Assembly (NCBI RefSeq): GCF_036226925.1
Contig: NZ_CP109031.1
Span: 3,658,001-3,722,000, forward strand
Reading direction: 5' to 3'
DNA length: 64,000 nt
Source: Streptomyces sp. NBC_00659
GTDB lineage: Bacteria; Actinomycetota; Actinomycetes; Streptomycetales; Streptomycetaceae
The first letter of the stretch is position 1, and the number at the start of each line of letters is the position of its first letter. Both the position numbers and the translations under genes were made by a program. Below the pieces are notes generated by a model. It was not told the origin of the DNA. It saw nothing but the letters and a program-made list of their open reading frames with translations, and made no database searches. Positions 41,305 through 51,590 of this stretch are shown one piece after another.

Positions 41305-43985
41305 GCGGAGCCTCCGATCAGGGTGAGGAACGCGTCTTCCAGACGGCGGTGGGGTCCCACCGACGCCACCGGTACTTCGAGGCGTACGAGTTCCACTACC
41401 AGGCGTTGTGCGCTGCCGCCGGGGTCGAGGCGGACCAGCAGTCCGTCCTCGGTCGCGACGGCCGAAAGGACGCCCGGCAGTGCGCCGACCTTCTCCACGA
41501 CCGGCGCGTCGACGGGTGTCCCCAAGCCGACGAGCAGGGTGTCGCCGGAGCCGATGATCTCGGACACCGGGCCGGCCTGGACGAGCCGGCCGCGGTCCAT
41601 GACCACGAGGTGGGTGCAGGACTGCTCGACCTCGGCGAGGAGATGGCTGGAGACGATGACCGTGCGGCCCGCGGCGGCGTAGCGGATCATCACCTGGCGC
41701 ATCTCGCGGATCTGCGGCGGGTCGAGGCCGTTGGTGGGTTCGTCCAGGATCAGCAGGTCCGGGAGGCCGAGCATGGCCTGGGCGATGGCGAGGCGCTGGC
41801 GCATGCCCTGGGAGTAGGTGCGCACCGCGCGGGCGAGGGCGTCGCCGAGTCCGGCGATCTCCAGGGCCTCTTCCAGGTGGGCGTCCTCGCGGGGACGGCC
41901 GGTGGCCTGCCAGTACAGCTCCAGGTTCTCGCGGCCGGTCAGGTGCGGGAGGAAGCCCGCGCCCTCGACGAACGCGCCGACCCGGGAGAGGACCGGCGCG
42001 CCGGGGCGGATCGCGTGCCCGAAGACGTGGATCTCGCCGTCGTCGGGCTTGATGAGGCCCATGAGCATGCGCAGGGTGGTGGTCTTGCCCGCGCCGTTCG
42101 GCCCGAGCAGGCCGAGGACCTGGCCCTTCTCCACGCGGAACGACAGGTCCCGTACGGCGTACCGGTCGGCGGACTTGGCGTAGCGCTTGCTCAGGTCGGT
42201 GATCTGGAGCGGGACTTCGGCCAGTCCGGGGTCGGGTGCCGGGGCGCTCGTACGGCGGCGGCCGGTCACCAGCAGGGCCAGGGCGGCGAGCGCGCCGGCG
42301 AGCGGCAGCCACCACACCCAGGAGGGCAGCGGCGCCGCGGCGGTCTTCACCGCGGGGGCCGTCGGCACCTGGAGGGCGCTCTTGAGGGACACGGTGTACG
42401 TCGCCGGGGCCGCCGGGGAGGCGTAGGCGAGGTCGGTCGAGGCGAGGACCAGGCGCAGCCGGTGGCCTTTCCGGACCGCGTGGTCGACTGCGGGAAGGGT
42501 CAGGGACACGTCCTTGCCGTTCCTCGCGCCCTCGACGCGGACCGGGGTGACGAGCTGGGAGGGCAGTACCTGCTGGGTGCCGCCGGGACCGACGTCGTAC
42601 ACCTTGCCGAAGAGGACCGCGTCGTCGGTGCTCGACTCGACGTGCACGGTGACGGTCGGCGAGCCGGTGATCCGCAGGTCGTCCCGGAAGGGAGCGGACT
42701 CGAAGCGGGCGTACTGGCCGGGGAAGTCGAGGGAGACCCCGAGGCCGAGGGTGGAGAGCTGGGCGAGGCTGCCGGAGCCGCCGAGCCCCGGCAGGGCCGA
42801 GATGGCGGGCGGACTGGCGCCCGCCGGGTTCTGGAAGCGCTGCTCACGGCCGGTCAGCTCGATCGTGCGGCGGCCGCTGTCCAGTCCGGGGTAGGTGTCC
42901 GAGCTCGCGCCGCGCAGCAGGGCGGCGCCGTCGGTGGAGTCGACGCCTCCGGTGCGGGTGACGCGGAAGGCGGTGCCGGTGCCGGCGCCCTTGTCGTCCT
43001 TCAGGTAGCGGTCGAACCAGGAGACGACGCGGGAGGTGACGCGGTCCGTCTCCATCTCGCCGCCGTCGTGTCCGCCCGCGATCCAGTCGACGTCGACGGG
43101 AGCGCCGTTGGCCTTGACCGCCCTGGCCATCGCGTCGGCCTGGCCGAGCGTGAAGAGGGAGTCGGACTGGCCCTGGGTGATGAGGGTGGGGACCTTGATG
43201 CGGTCGCCGACGGCCGAGGGGCTGCGCTCCTGGAGCAGCTTCGTCGCCGCCGCGTCCGGCTTCCCGGACTCCGCGACCCGGTCGTACATCGCGCACAGCT
43301 CGGGCTGGAAGCGGGCGCAGCCACCGCCGGAGTTGATGAAGATGCCCGCCCAGAGCTTCTTGAACACGCCGTTCGGGAACAGGGCGTCCGCGAGGTTCCA
43401 GTACGTGATCGACGGGGCGATGGCGTCCACGCGCCGGTCGTTCGCGGCGGCCAGCAGGGAGATCGCCCCGCCGTACGAGGCTCCCGCCACGCCCACGCGC
43501 GGGTCGCCGTTGCCGTCGAGCCGGACCTCGGGGCGCCGGGCGAGCCAGTCGACGAGCCGGGAGACGTCGGCGACCTCGGCCTCGGGGTCGTTCAGCCCGA
43601 TCTTTCCGGTGGACCTGCCGAAGCCGCGCGCCGACCAGGTCAGGACCGCGTATCCGTCGCGGGCGAGTTTCTCCGCCTCGGGGCGTACGTCCGCCTTGCT
43701 GCCGCCGAAGCCGTGCGCGAGGAGAACGGCGGGGCGGCGGGGCGAGGACGGTCCCGCGGTGAAGTACGAGGTGTCGATCCGTACTCCTCCGTCCATGGCC
43801 ATGACGCGGTCGGAGCGGTGGACGGCGGGCGTGCCGTCGGAGGCGACGGCCGTCCAGGTGCCCGCGCCGGCGAGCACCACGAGGGCAGCGGCCGCGGCCG
43901 CCCATCGCCCGCGGGCTCGGGCCGCCGTGCGGCCGGAGGGGTGTCCCCGGCGCGGCCCGCGCGGCCGGGGCAGTCGAAGATCCAT
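41301..43985 (-). CDS. Extracellular alpha/beta hydrolase fused to ABC ATPase
   Basis: 894 residues. An N-terminal membrane helix (WAAAAAALVVLAGAGTWTAV) is followed by an S15/X-Pro-peptidase-like alpha/beta hydrolase (about 60-350): VLLAHGFGGSKAD, nucleophile Ser in GVAGASYGGAISL, His in WIAGGHDGGEME. A beta-sandwich (about 370-550) follows. A second helix (WVWWLPLAGALAALALLVTG, about 565) returns the chain to the cytosol, where a full ABC ATPase lies (about 590-894): GPNGAGKTTT, YSQGMRQRLAIAQAM, LLILDEPTNGLDP and SSHLL. The permease gene follows with a 4-base overlap. The topology puts a hydrolase outside and an ATPase inside on one chain. Confidence 0.92.
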   Translation of the reverse strand: MDLRLPRPRGPRRGHPSGRTAARARGRWAAAAAALVVLAGAGTWTAVASDGTPAVHRSDRVMAMDGGVRIDTSYFTAGPSSPRRPAVLLAHGFGGSKADVRPEAEKLARDGYAVLTWSARGFGRSTGKIGLNDPEAEVADVSRLVDWLARRPEVRLDGNGDPRVGVAGASYGGAISLLAAANDRRVDAIAPSITYWNLADALFPNGVFKKLWAGIFINSGGGCARFQPELCAMYDRVAESGKPDAAATKLLQERSPSAVGDRIKVPTLITQGQSDSLFTLGQADAMARAVKANGAPVDVDWIAGGHDGGEMETDRVTSRVVSWFDRYLKDDKGAGTGTAFRVTRTGGVDSTDGAALLRGASSDTYPGLDSGRRTIELTGREQRFQNPAGASPPAISALPGLGGSGSLAQLSTLGLGVSLDFPGQYARFESAPFRDDLRITGSPTVTVHVESSTDDAVLFGKVYDVGPGGTQQVLPSQLVTPVRVEGARNGKDVSLTLPAVDHAVRKGHRLRLVLASTDLAYASPAAPATYTVSLKSALQVPTAPAVKTAAAPLPSWVWWLPLAGALAALALLVTGRRRTSAPAPDPGLAEVPLQITDLSKRYAKSADRYAVRDLSFRVEKGQVLGLLGPNGAGKTTTLRMLMGLIKPDDGEIHVFGHAIRPGAPVLSRVGAFVEGAGFLPHLTGRENLELYWQATGRPREDAHLEEALEIAGLGDALARAVRTYSQGMRQRLAIAQAMLGLPDLLILDEPTNGLDPPQIREMRQVMIRYAAAGRTVIVSSHLLAEVEQSCTHLVVMDRGRLVQAGPVSEIIGSGDTLLVGLGTPVDAPVVEKVGALPGVLSAVATEDGLLVRLDPGGSAQRLVVELVRLEVPVASVGPHRRLEDAFLTLIGGSA

Positions 43986-44101
43986 GGCTCAACGGTACGG
44001 GCGCGCGCCCGCGCCAGGGACAGCCGCCGGGTTGAACCGGCTCCCCTCCCGGGGAAGTACGGCGGGGGCCGCGTGTACCGCGTCCGTGGTACGAACGGGC
44101 C

Positions 44102-44512
44102 ATGGAGCTGCGCCGCGCCGCCACCGTCCTGGAACTGACCGCCGCCGAGTACCTCTTCGACTCCCCCGTGCGTCCCGAGTGGGCCCGGCGGTTCCTTCGG
44201 GCGCAGGGCCATCATCTGTTCCTGGCCTACGAGGGCGAGGTGCCGGTCGGCTTCGTCAGCGGGGTCGAGACGGTCCATCCGGACAAGGGCACCGAGATGT
44301 TCCTGTACGAGCTGGCGGTGGCGGAGCCGTTCCGGCGGCGTGGCGTCGGCCGTGCGCTGGTCCGTGAACTCGCCGCCCTGGCCCGGGAACGCGGCTGCTA
44401 CGGCATGTGGGTGGGCGTGGACGCCGGGAACGACGTCGCCCTCGCCACGTACCGCAGCGCGGGTGGCAAGGACGACGGGATGTGCACGGTGGTGACGTGG
44501 GAGTTCGGCTGA
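44102..44512 (+). CDS. GNAT acetyltransferase, AAC(3)-I-like
   Basis: 136 residues. Acetyl-CoA site LAVAEPFRRRGVGRALV (motif A, Q/RxxGxG/A) with FLYELAV before it and GMWVGVDAGNDVALATYRSAG after. The layout resembles the AAC(3)-I aminoglycoside acetyltransferase group and related GNATs; substrate cannot be told. Divergent from the ABC fusion gene across 116 bp. Confidence 0.85.
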   Translation: MELRRAATVLELTAAEYLFDSPVRPEWARRFLRAQGHHLFLAYEGEVPVGFVSGVETVHPDKGTEMFLYELAVAEPFRRRGVGRALVRELAALARERGCYGMWVGVDAGNDVALATYRSAGGKDDGMCTVVTWEFG

Positions 44513-44570
44513 GGTTCCCGCGGGGCGCCGGGGCCCGGCTCGGGGGAGCCGGGCGGGCGGACCGTCGCGG

Positions 44571-45980
44571 TCACGCCTGCGCGTCCTCCGGGATCGACAC
44601 CAGCCAGCGGGTGTCGCGGCGCGGGCGCAGGTAGAAGGCCCAGTACAGGGTGGCGACGGCGGTGATGCCGCCGGTCCACAGCAGGTACTGCGTCTCCTGC
44701 TGGGTGAGGACGTAGGCGAGGACGACGATCAGCAGGACCGGCATCGCGGGCCACAGCGGCATCCGCCAGGCGGGGGTGTGGCGGTGGTGGCCGCGCCGGG
44801 CGAGCAGGGCGGCGACCGCGACGAGCAGGTACATGGCGGTCACCGACACGCCCGTGACGCCGTACAGGGTGTCGAGGTTGACGAAGCAGAGGGCGGCGCC
44901 GGGGACGCCCACCATCAGGGTGGCGACCCAGGGGGAGCCGAACCGGCCGAGCCTGGACAGGCCGTTGTTGACCGGCTCGGGCCACGCCTTGTCGCGGGCC
45001 GAGGCGAACAGGACACGCGAGTTCTGGATGACCATGACGATGCCCGCGTTGATGATCGCGAGGGCGACACAGAGGCTGACGAACGTGCCGACGGCCGAGT
45101 TGGACCAGGCGGTGACCATGCTGCTGATGTCGCCGCCGGTGAGCTCCTTGAGGTCGGAGGCGCCCATGGTGATGGCGACGACCGGGACCAGGATGACGAC
45201 CGTGGAGATGGCGAGAGTCGCCAGCACCGTGCGGGCGACGTTGCGGCGCGGGTTCTCCAGCTCCTCGGAGAGGTAGACGGCGGTCGAGAAGCCCTGGGTG
45301 GCGAAGAGGGCGATGGCGAGCCCGGAGATGACGAGCATGGCCGTCACGGCGTCGGTGTGTCCGCCGGTCCCGGCGACCTGCATGGAGGTCAGGCTGCCGA
45401 GGCCTCGGTGGCTGTGCGTGAAGCCCAGCAGGGCCACCACACCGGCGGCGACGACCTCGAGGACCAGGAAGATGCCGGTGATCCAGGCGTTGGCGCGCAG
45501 GTCGAGCAGTCCGGCGAGGGTGGCCAGCAGCATCACGCCGGCGCCGGTCATCGCCGGGTCGAGGTGCACCAGCGGGGCGAGGTAGTCGGCGGTGCCGATG
45601 GCGATCACCGGCGGGACGATCATGACGACGAGCAGGGACATCACGAAGACGAGCCAGCCCGCGAGCCGTCCGGCCATCGTGGAGACCATGGCGTACTCGC
45701 CGCCGGCGCTGGGGATGAGGGTGCCCAGCTCCGAGTAGCAGAACGCCACGGCGACGCAGAGGAGCGAGCCGATCGCGATCGTGAGGGCGGTCGCGGTGCC
45801 GAGCGAGCCGAAGAGGTCGGGGATGACCACGAACAGCGTCGAGGCCGGGGTCACGCAGGACAGCGTCAGCAGGGTGCCGCCGACGACGCCTATGGAACGC
45901 TTGAGTGTCTTCGGGTTCCCGGTCTCCGTGGGGGCTGCGTCCAGGACGGCGGTCTCTGCGGGGCGGAGCGTGTCGGTCAT
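44571..45980 (-). CDS. APC-family amino acid permease
   Basis: 469 residues from ATG 45980 (a TTG one codon upstream is an alternative). Twelve membrane segments with the unwound TM1 motif (VVGGTLLTLSCVTPASTLFV), TM3-region EYAMVSTMAGRLAGW and TM6-region LAIALFATQGFSTAVYLSEE. It should import an amino acid or amine by proton symport; substrate not assignable. A terminator separates it from mmsA upstream, so it has its own promoter in 45981-46298. Confidence 0.9.
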   Translation of the reverse strand: MTDTLRPAETAVLDAAPTETGNPKTLKRSIGVVGGTLLTLSCVTPASTLFVVIPDLFGSLGTATALTIAIGSLLCVAVAFCYSELGTLIPSAGGEYAMVSTMAGRLAGWLVFVMSLLVVMIVPPVIAIGTADYLAPLVHLDPAMTGAGVMLLATLAGLLDLRANAWITGIFLVLEVVAAGVVALLGFTHSHRGLGSLTSMQVAGTGGHTDAVTAMLVISGLAIALFATQGFSTAVYLSEELENPRRNVARTVLATLAISTVVILVPVVAITMGASDLKELTGGDISSMVTAWSNSAVGTFVSLCVALAIINAGIVMVIQNSRVLFASARDKAWPEPVNNGLSRLGRFGSPWVATLMVGVPGAALCFVNLDTLYGVTGVSVTAMYLLVAVAALLARRGHHRHTPAWRMPLWPAMPVLLIVVLAYVLTQQETQYLLWTGGITAVATLYWAFYLRPRRDTRWLVSIPEDAQA

Positions 45981-46305
45981 CAAGCGGTTCCGATCGACTC
46001 GTGCGTCAGGTGGTTCGGGCGGGAGCGATATCGCCTCCGGCGGCTCGCGTCGTACTTCGTTCCCGTCCGCTCCCGCGCCGATGGAACCTTGACGGAAACC
46101 GTTGCGTCAATGGCCGTTCACCTACGGAATCCGCAGGAGCGAAGCGGCGCGCGTCACATCACATTCTCAGGCGACAGCACCCTCATGCTGCAATCGTCAA
46201 AGCTTTTCGAAAGATGACCTTGCTTTCGAAGGTCAAACAAACAAGTCACCTACATCACCCGGTTCATCCGCATGAACGGGAATCGTTGCGAGGCCGTCAA
46301 AAAAA
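45981..46305. other. Intergenic region upstream of the permease gene, AT-richer
   Basis: About 325 bp without a gene. GC falls sharply at 46180-46300. It contains GACCTT-N7-AAGGTC (46217-46235) and TTCGAA-type palindromes (46206-46212 and 46225-46231), candidates for operator sites, and probably the permease promoter. I could not fix -35/-10 boxes. Confidence 0.45.
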
Positions 46306-46338
46306 CGTCAAGCCGTCCGCATAGCGGACGGCTTGACG
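46306..46338 (-). terminator. Strong Rho-independent terminator of the inositol operon
   Basis: A perfect 15-bp stem CGTCAAGCCGTCCGC / GCGGACGGCTTGACG (46306-46320 / 46324-46338) with a 3-base loop. On the minus strand it is followed by seven T (46299-46305). It lies 31 bp after the mmsA stop. Confidence 0.95.
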
Positions 46339-46368
46339 AGGTGGGTCGGGAGGTGGTCCGGCGGGACC

Positions 46369-47871
<1,503 letters not shown>

Positions 47872-47885
47872 GGCCATGCACTCCT

Positions 47886-49802
47886 TCACAGATGGCGGCG
47901 TCGGGCGGCGACGTGCCGGTCGTACTCCTCACGGGCCTTGACCGCCGACGGTCGGGTCGCGGTCTCGGCCACAGGTACATCCCACCAGGCCTGGGCCGGG
48001 GGCGCGCCCGACACTGTGTCTGCCGTTTCGGTCTCCACGTAGACACAAGTGGGAGTGTCCGCCTCGCGCGCCTCGGCCAGGGCCGCCCGCAGGTCACGCA
48101 CGGTCCCCGCGCGCAGGACCCGCATCCCCAGACTGGCCGCGTTGGCCGCGAGATCCACCGGCAGCGGCGCCCCCGTGTACGTACGGTCCGCGGCCAGGGC
48201 GCGGTACGCCGTGCCCAGACGCTCGCCGCCCACGGACTCCGAGAGCCCGCCGATCGAGGCGTACCCGTGGTTCTGGAGGATGACCACCTTGATCGCGACA
48301 CCCTCCTGGACCGCGGTGACGATCTCGGTCGGCATCATCAGATACGTGCCGTCGCCGACCAGCGCCCACACCGGCCGGTCCGGGGCAGCCATCCGCACCC
48401 CGATCGCGGCCGGGATCTCGTAGCCCATGCACGAATAGCCGTACTCGACGTGGTACTGGTCCCGCGACCGCGCCCGCCACAGTTTGTGCAGGTCGCCGGG
48501 GAGCGAGCCGGCCGCGTTGATCAGGATGTCGTCCTCGGTGACCAGCTCGTCGAGGACGCCGAGGACCTGCGGCTGGGTGGGCCGGATGTCGATGTCCTCG
48601 GCCTCGTAGGCCGCGTCGACGCGGTACTCCCAGCGCTCCTTGTCGTCCGTGTACTCGGTGACGTACGCGGGCTCCGCGCGGTGGCGGTGCGGCCCCAGCG
48701 CCTCGGTGAGCGCTTCCAGACCGGCGCGTGCGTCGGCGATCAGCGGGGAGCCGGCGAGCTTGTGACCGTCGTACGGAGCGATGTTGAGGTTGAGGAAGCG
48801 GACGCCCGAGGCCGTGAACAGCGTGCCCGAGGCGGTGGTGAAGTCGGTGTAGCGGGTGCCGACCCCGATCACCAGGTCGGCGGTGCGGGCGAGCTCGTCG
48901 GCGGTCGCCGTGCCGGTGTGCCCGATGCCGCCGACGTCCTGGGGGTGGTCCCAGCGCAGCGAGCCCTTGCCCGCCTGGGTGGAGGCGACGGGAATGCCGG
49001 TGGCCGAGGCGAACGCGGCGAGCGCCTCCTCGGCGCGGCTGTGGTGGACGCCGCCGCCCGCGACGATCAGCGGACGCCGGGCGCCGCGGACCGCCTCGAC
49101 GGCCCGGGCCAGCTCCACGGCGTCGGGCGCCTGGCGCCGTACGGTCCAGGTCCGCTCGGCGAAGAACTCCTCGGGCCAGTCGTACGCCTCCGCCTGCACG
49201 TCCTGGGGCAGTGCGAGCGTGACGGCACCGGTGTCGACGGGGTCGGTGAGCACGCGCATCGCCTGGAGGGCCGCCGGGATCAGGGCCTCGGGGCGGGTGA
49301 TCCGGTCGAAGTACTTCGACACCGGGCGCAGACAGTCGTTGACCGAGACGTCCCCGGCGAAGGGGACCTCCAGCTGCTGGAGCACCGGGTCGGCGGGGCG
49401 GGCCGCGAAGACGTCGCCGGGCAGGAGCAGCACCGGCAGGTGGTTGACGGTGGCGAGCGCGGCGCCGGTGACGAGGTTCGTGGCGCCGGGCCCGATGGAG
49501 GTGGTCACGGCGTGCGCCGACAGCCGGCCGCACTGACGGGCGTAGCCGACGGCCGCGTGCACCATCGCCTGTTCGTTGCGTCCCTGGTGGTACGGCATCA
49601 CGGGGGGTGCGGAGGGTGTCCCCCCGCCGGGCACCGTGGCGTACTCGACGAGCGCCTGGCCGATCCCGGCGACGTTCCCGTGGCCGAAGATGCCCCAGGT
49701 GGCGCCGATCAGCCGGCGGCGCGCGCCGTCCCGTTCGGTGTACTGCGCGGCCAGGAACCGCACCAGCGCCTGCGCGACCGTCAGCCTCGTCGTCGAGGTC
49801 AT
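47886..49802 (-). CDS. iolD: 3D-(3,5/4)-trihydroxycyclohexane-1,2-dione hydrolase
   Basis: 638 residues from ATG 49802, overlapping the iolB stop by four bases. ThDP-dependent enzyme: N-terminal pyrimidine domain (TWGIFGHGNVAGIGQALVE, ATTSIGPGATNLVTGAALAT in pieces), middle domain, and C-terminal pyrophosphate domain with the GDG...N motif (ALVGDGTYLMMPTEIVTAVQ, ILQNHGYASIGGL). It opens the ring of the diketone to 5-deoxyglucuronate, the substrate of IolB after isomerisation. Confidence 0.95.
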   Translation of the reverse strand: MTSTTRLTVAQALVRFLAAQYTERDGARRRLIGATWGIFGHGNVAGIGQALVEYATVPGGGTPSAPPVMPYHQGRNEQAMVHAAVGYARQCGRLSAHAVTTSIGPGATNLVTGAALATVNHLPVLLLPGDVFAARPADPVLQQLEVPFAGDVSVNDCLRPVSKYFDRITRPEALIPAALQAMRVLTDPVDTGAVTLALPQDVQAEAYDWPEEFFAERTWTVRRQAPDAVELARAVEAVRGARRPLIVAGGGVHHSRAEEALAAFASATGIPVASTQAGKGSLRWDHPQDVGGIGHTGTATADELARTADLVIGVGTRYTDFTTASGTLFTASGVRFLNLNIAPYDGHKLAGSPLIADARAGLEALTEALGPHRHRAEPAYVTEYTDDKERWEYRVDAAYEAEDIDIRPTQPQVLGVLDELVTEDDILINAAGSLPGDLHKLWRARSRDQYHVEYGYSCMGYEIPAAIGVRMAAPDRPVWALVGDGTYLMMPTEIVTAVQEGVAIKVVILQNHGYASIGGLSESVGGERLGTAYRALAADRTYTGAPLPVDLAANAASLGMRVLRAGTVRDLRAALAEAREADTPTCVYVETETADTVSGAPPAQAWWDVPVAETATRPSAVKAREEYDRHVAARRRHL

Positions 49803-50641
49803 CGGTATCCCCCTGTGCTCTTCGCGTGTCCCGGGTGGAAGCGGATCCGCCACTCCCTGTCCCCGCCGGGCCCCGCCATGACGTTCAGGTAGTACATGGC
49901 GTGACCGGGCTGGGCGATGGACGGGCCGTGCCATCCGTCGGGGACGAGGACGGCATCGCCGGTGCGGACCTCGGCGAGGACGTCCGAACCGCCCTCACGG
50001 GAGGGAAATACGCGCTGATAGCCGAAACCGTCCGGTCCGTCGATCTCGAAGTAGTAGATCTCCTCCAGCAGGGACTCGACGCCGGGCAGGTGTTCGTCGT
50101 GCTTGTGCGGCGGATACGAGGACCAGTTGCCGCCGGGGGTGATCACCTCCACGGCGATGAGCCGGTCGCACGCGAAGACGTCCGCGGCGGCGAAGTTGCG
50201 CACCTGGCGGGCGCAGTTGCCGCTGCCGCGGTCTTCGACGGGAACCTCCGGCGCGGGGCCGTAGCGGGCGGGGAGTCGGCGCTCGCACTTCGCTCCTGCC
50301 AGGGCGAAGCGGCCTCCCGCACCGGAGGCGATCTGGGCCCGGGCCTCACGGGGAACGTACGCGAAGTCGGAGACTCCGTCGAACACGCTCCGCCTGCCCA
50401 GGAGTTGGAACTCCTTATCGTCCATACCGTCTTTGGCGCGCACCGTGCAGCCGCCGTCGAGCGGGAGCACGATCCACTCGCTGTCCCCGGTGGTGAACGT
50501 ATGGGTGCCGCCGGGTGCCAGCTCCACGATCCGCAGGCTGCTGTGGGTCCAGCCGGCCCGTTCGGGGTCGATGTCGAGGGCGTAGTGGGCGTCGGCGGCG
50601 GTGCCCGCGGGCACGTACAGCTCGTTGCTCGGACGACTCAT
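49799..50641 (-). CDS. iolB: 5-deoxy-glucuronate isomerase
   Basis: 280 residues. Double-stranded beta-helix (cupin) fold with a metal site: EVITPGGNWSSYPPHKHDEH and EEIYYFEID, plus GWHGPSIAQPGHAMYYLNVM near the end. It converts 5-deoxyglucuronate to 2-deoxy-5-keto-gluconate, the substrate of IolC. Starts seven bases after the aldolase stop and overlaps iolD. Confidence 0.94.
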   Translation of the reverse strand: MSRPSNELYVPAGTAADAHYALDIDPERAGWTHSSLRIVELAPGGTHTFTTGDSEWIVLPLDGGCTVRAKDGMDDKEFQLLGRRSVFDGVSDFAYVPREARAQIASGAGGRFALAGAKCERRLPARYGPAPEVPVEDRGSGNCARQVRNFAAADVFACDRLIAVEVITPGGNWSSYPPHKHDEHLPGVESLLEEIYYFEIDGPDGFGYQRVFPSREGGSDVLAEVRTGDAVLVPDGWHGPSIAQPGHAMYYLNVMAGPGGDREWRIRFHPGHAKSTGGYR

Positions 50642-50648
50642 GCGACCC

Positions 50649-51590
50649 TCACAGAAGTCCTACGGCGGTGTCCACGGCCGCGGCGACATCGCCGTCCGCG
50701 GGATACAGCAGCGAACGGCCCACCACCAGGCCCTGCACGGTGGGAAGTTGGAGCGCCCCGCGCCATTTCTCGTACGCGCCCTCCTGGTCCTCGCCGACAT
50801 CGCCGCCGAGCAGGACGGCGGGCAGCGTGGAGGTCTCCATGACCCTGGCCATGTCGTCGGGGTTCTCGGTGACGGGGACCTTCAGCCAGGTGTACGCCGA
50901 ACTGCCGCCCAGGCCGCCGGCGATGGCGATGGACTTGGTGACGGCCTCGGCGCTCAGATCGTTGCGCAGGGAACCGTCGTCCCGGCGACGGCAGAGGAAC
51001 GGTTCGACGAAGACCGGAAGCCGCCGTTCGGCCATGTCGTCGATCACGCGGGCGGCGGACTCCAGGGTGCGCAGCGACCCGGGATCGTCGTAGTCGACAC
51101 GCAGCAGCAGTTTGCCGGCGTCGAAACCGAACCGTTCGATGTCCCTCGGGCGGTGGCCGGTGAACCGGTCGTCCAGCTCGAAGGCGGAGCCCGCGAGTCC
51201 GCCCCGGTTCATCGAGCCGATGGCCACCTTGCCGTCGAGCACGCCGAGCAGCAGCAGGTCGTCCAGTATGTCGGCGGTGGCGAGCACCCCGTCGACCCCG
51301 GGGCGCGCGAGCGCGACGCACAGGCGCTCCAGCAGACCGGCGCGCCCCGCCATGGCCAGCTTCCGGTCGCCGACGGCCAGCATGCCGCGTGCCGGATGGT
51401 CCGCGGCGACGATCATCAGCCGTCCGGAGCCGTCGACCAGCGGCCGCCGGACCCGCCGGGCGGCGGCCTCCGCGATGGCCTCGGGCCGGCGGGCGCGGGT
51501 CCGGGCGAGGGCGGAGACGTCGACGCGCACGGACGCGGGCCCGTCGCCGCCCTGTTCGGGGCGGGCTCCCCCGACGTGGCCGGCCCTCAC
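50649..51590 (-). CDS. Class I-like aldolase (Cgl0158/LacD/DeoC type), probable IolJ role
   Basis: 313 residues from GTG 51590, which overlaps the iolC stop (GTGA). TIM-barrel pattern: RLMIVAADHPARGML, GVDGVLATADILDDLLLLG, GKLLLRVDYDDPGS, RLPVFVEPFLCRRRDD, AYTWLKVPVTENPDDM (likely Schiff-base Lys) and VQGLVVGRSLLYP. Placed after the kinase IolC, it probably splits 2-deoxy-5-keto-gluconate 6-phosphate into malonate semialdehyde and DHAP. Bacillus uses the unrelated class II aldolase IolJ, so this is a non-homologous replacement; that reading is inference. Confidence 0.8.
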   Translation of the reverse strand: MRAGHVGGARPEQGGDGPASVRVDVSALARTRARRPEAIAEAAARRVRRPLVDGSGRLMIVAADHPARGMLAVGDRKLAMAGRAGLLERLCVALARPGVDGVLATADILDDLLLLGVLDGKVAIGSMNRGGLAGSAFELDDRFTGHRPRDIERFGFDAGKLLLRVDYDDPGSLRTLESAARVIDDMAERRLPVFVEPFLCRRRDDGSLRNDLSAEAVTKSIAIAGGLGGSSAYTWLKVPVTENPDDMARVMETSTLPAVLLGGDVGEDQEGAYEKWRGALQLPTVQGLVVGRSLLYPADGDVAAAVDTAVGLL

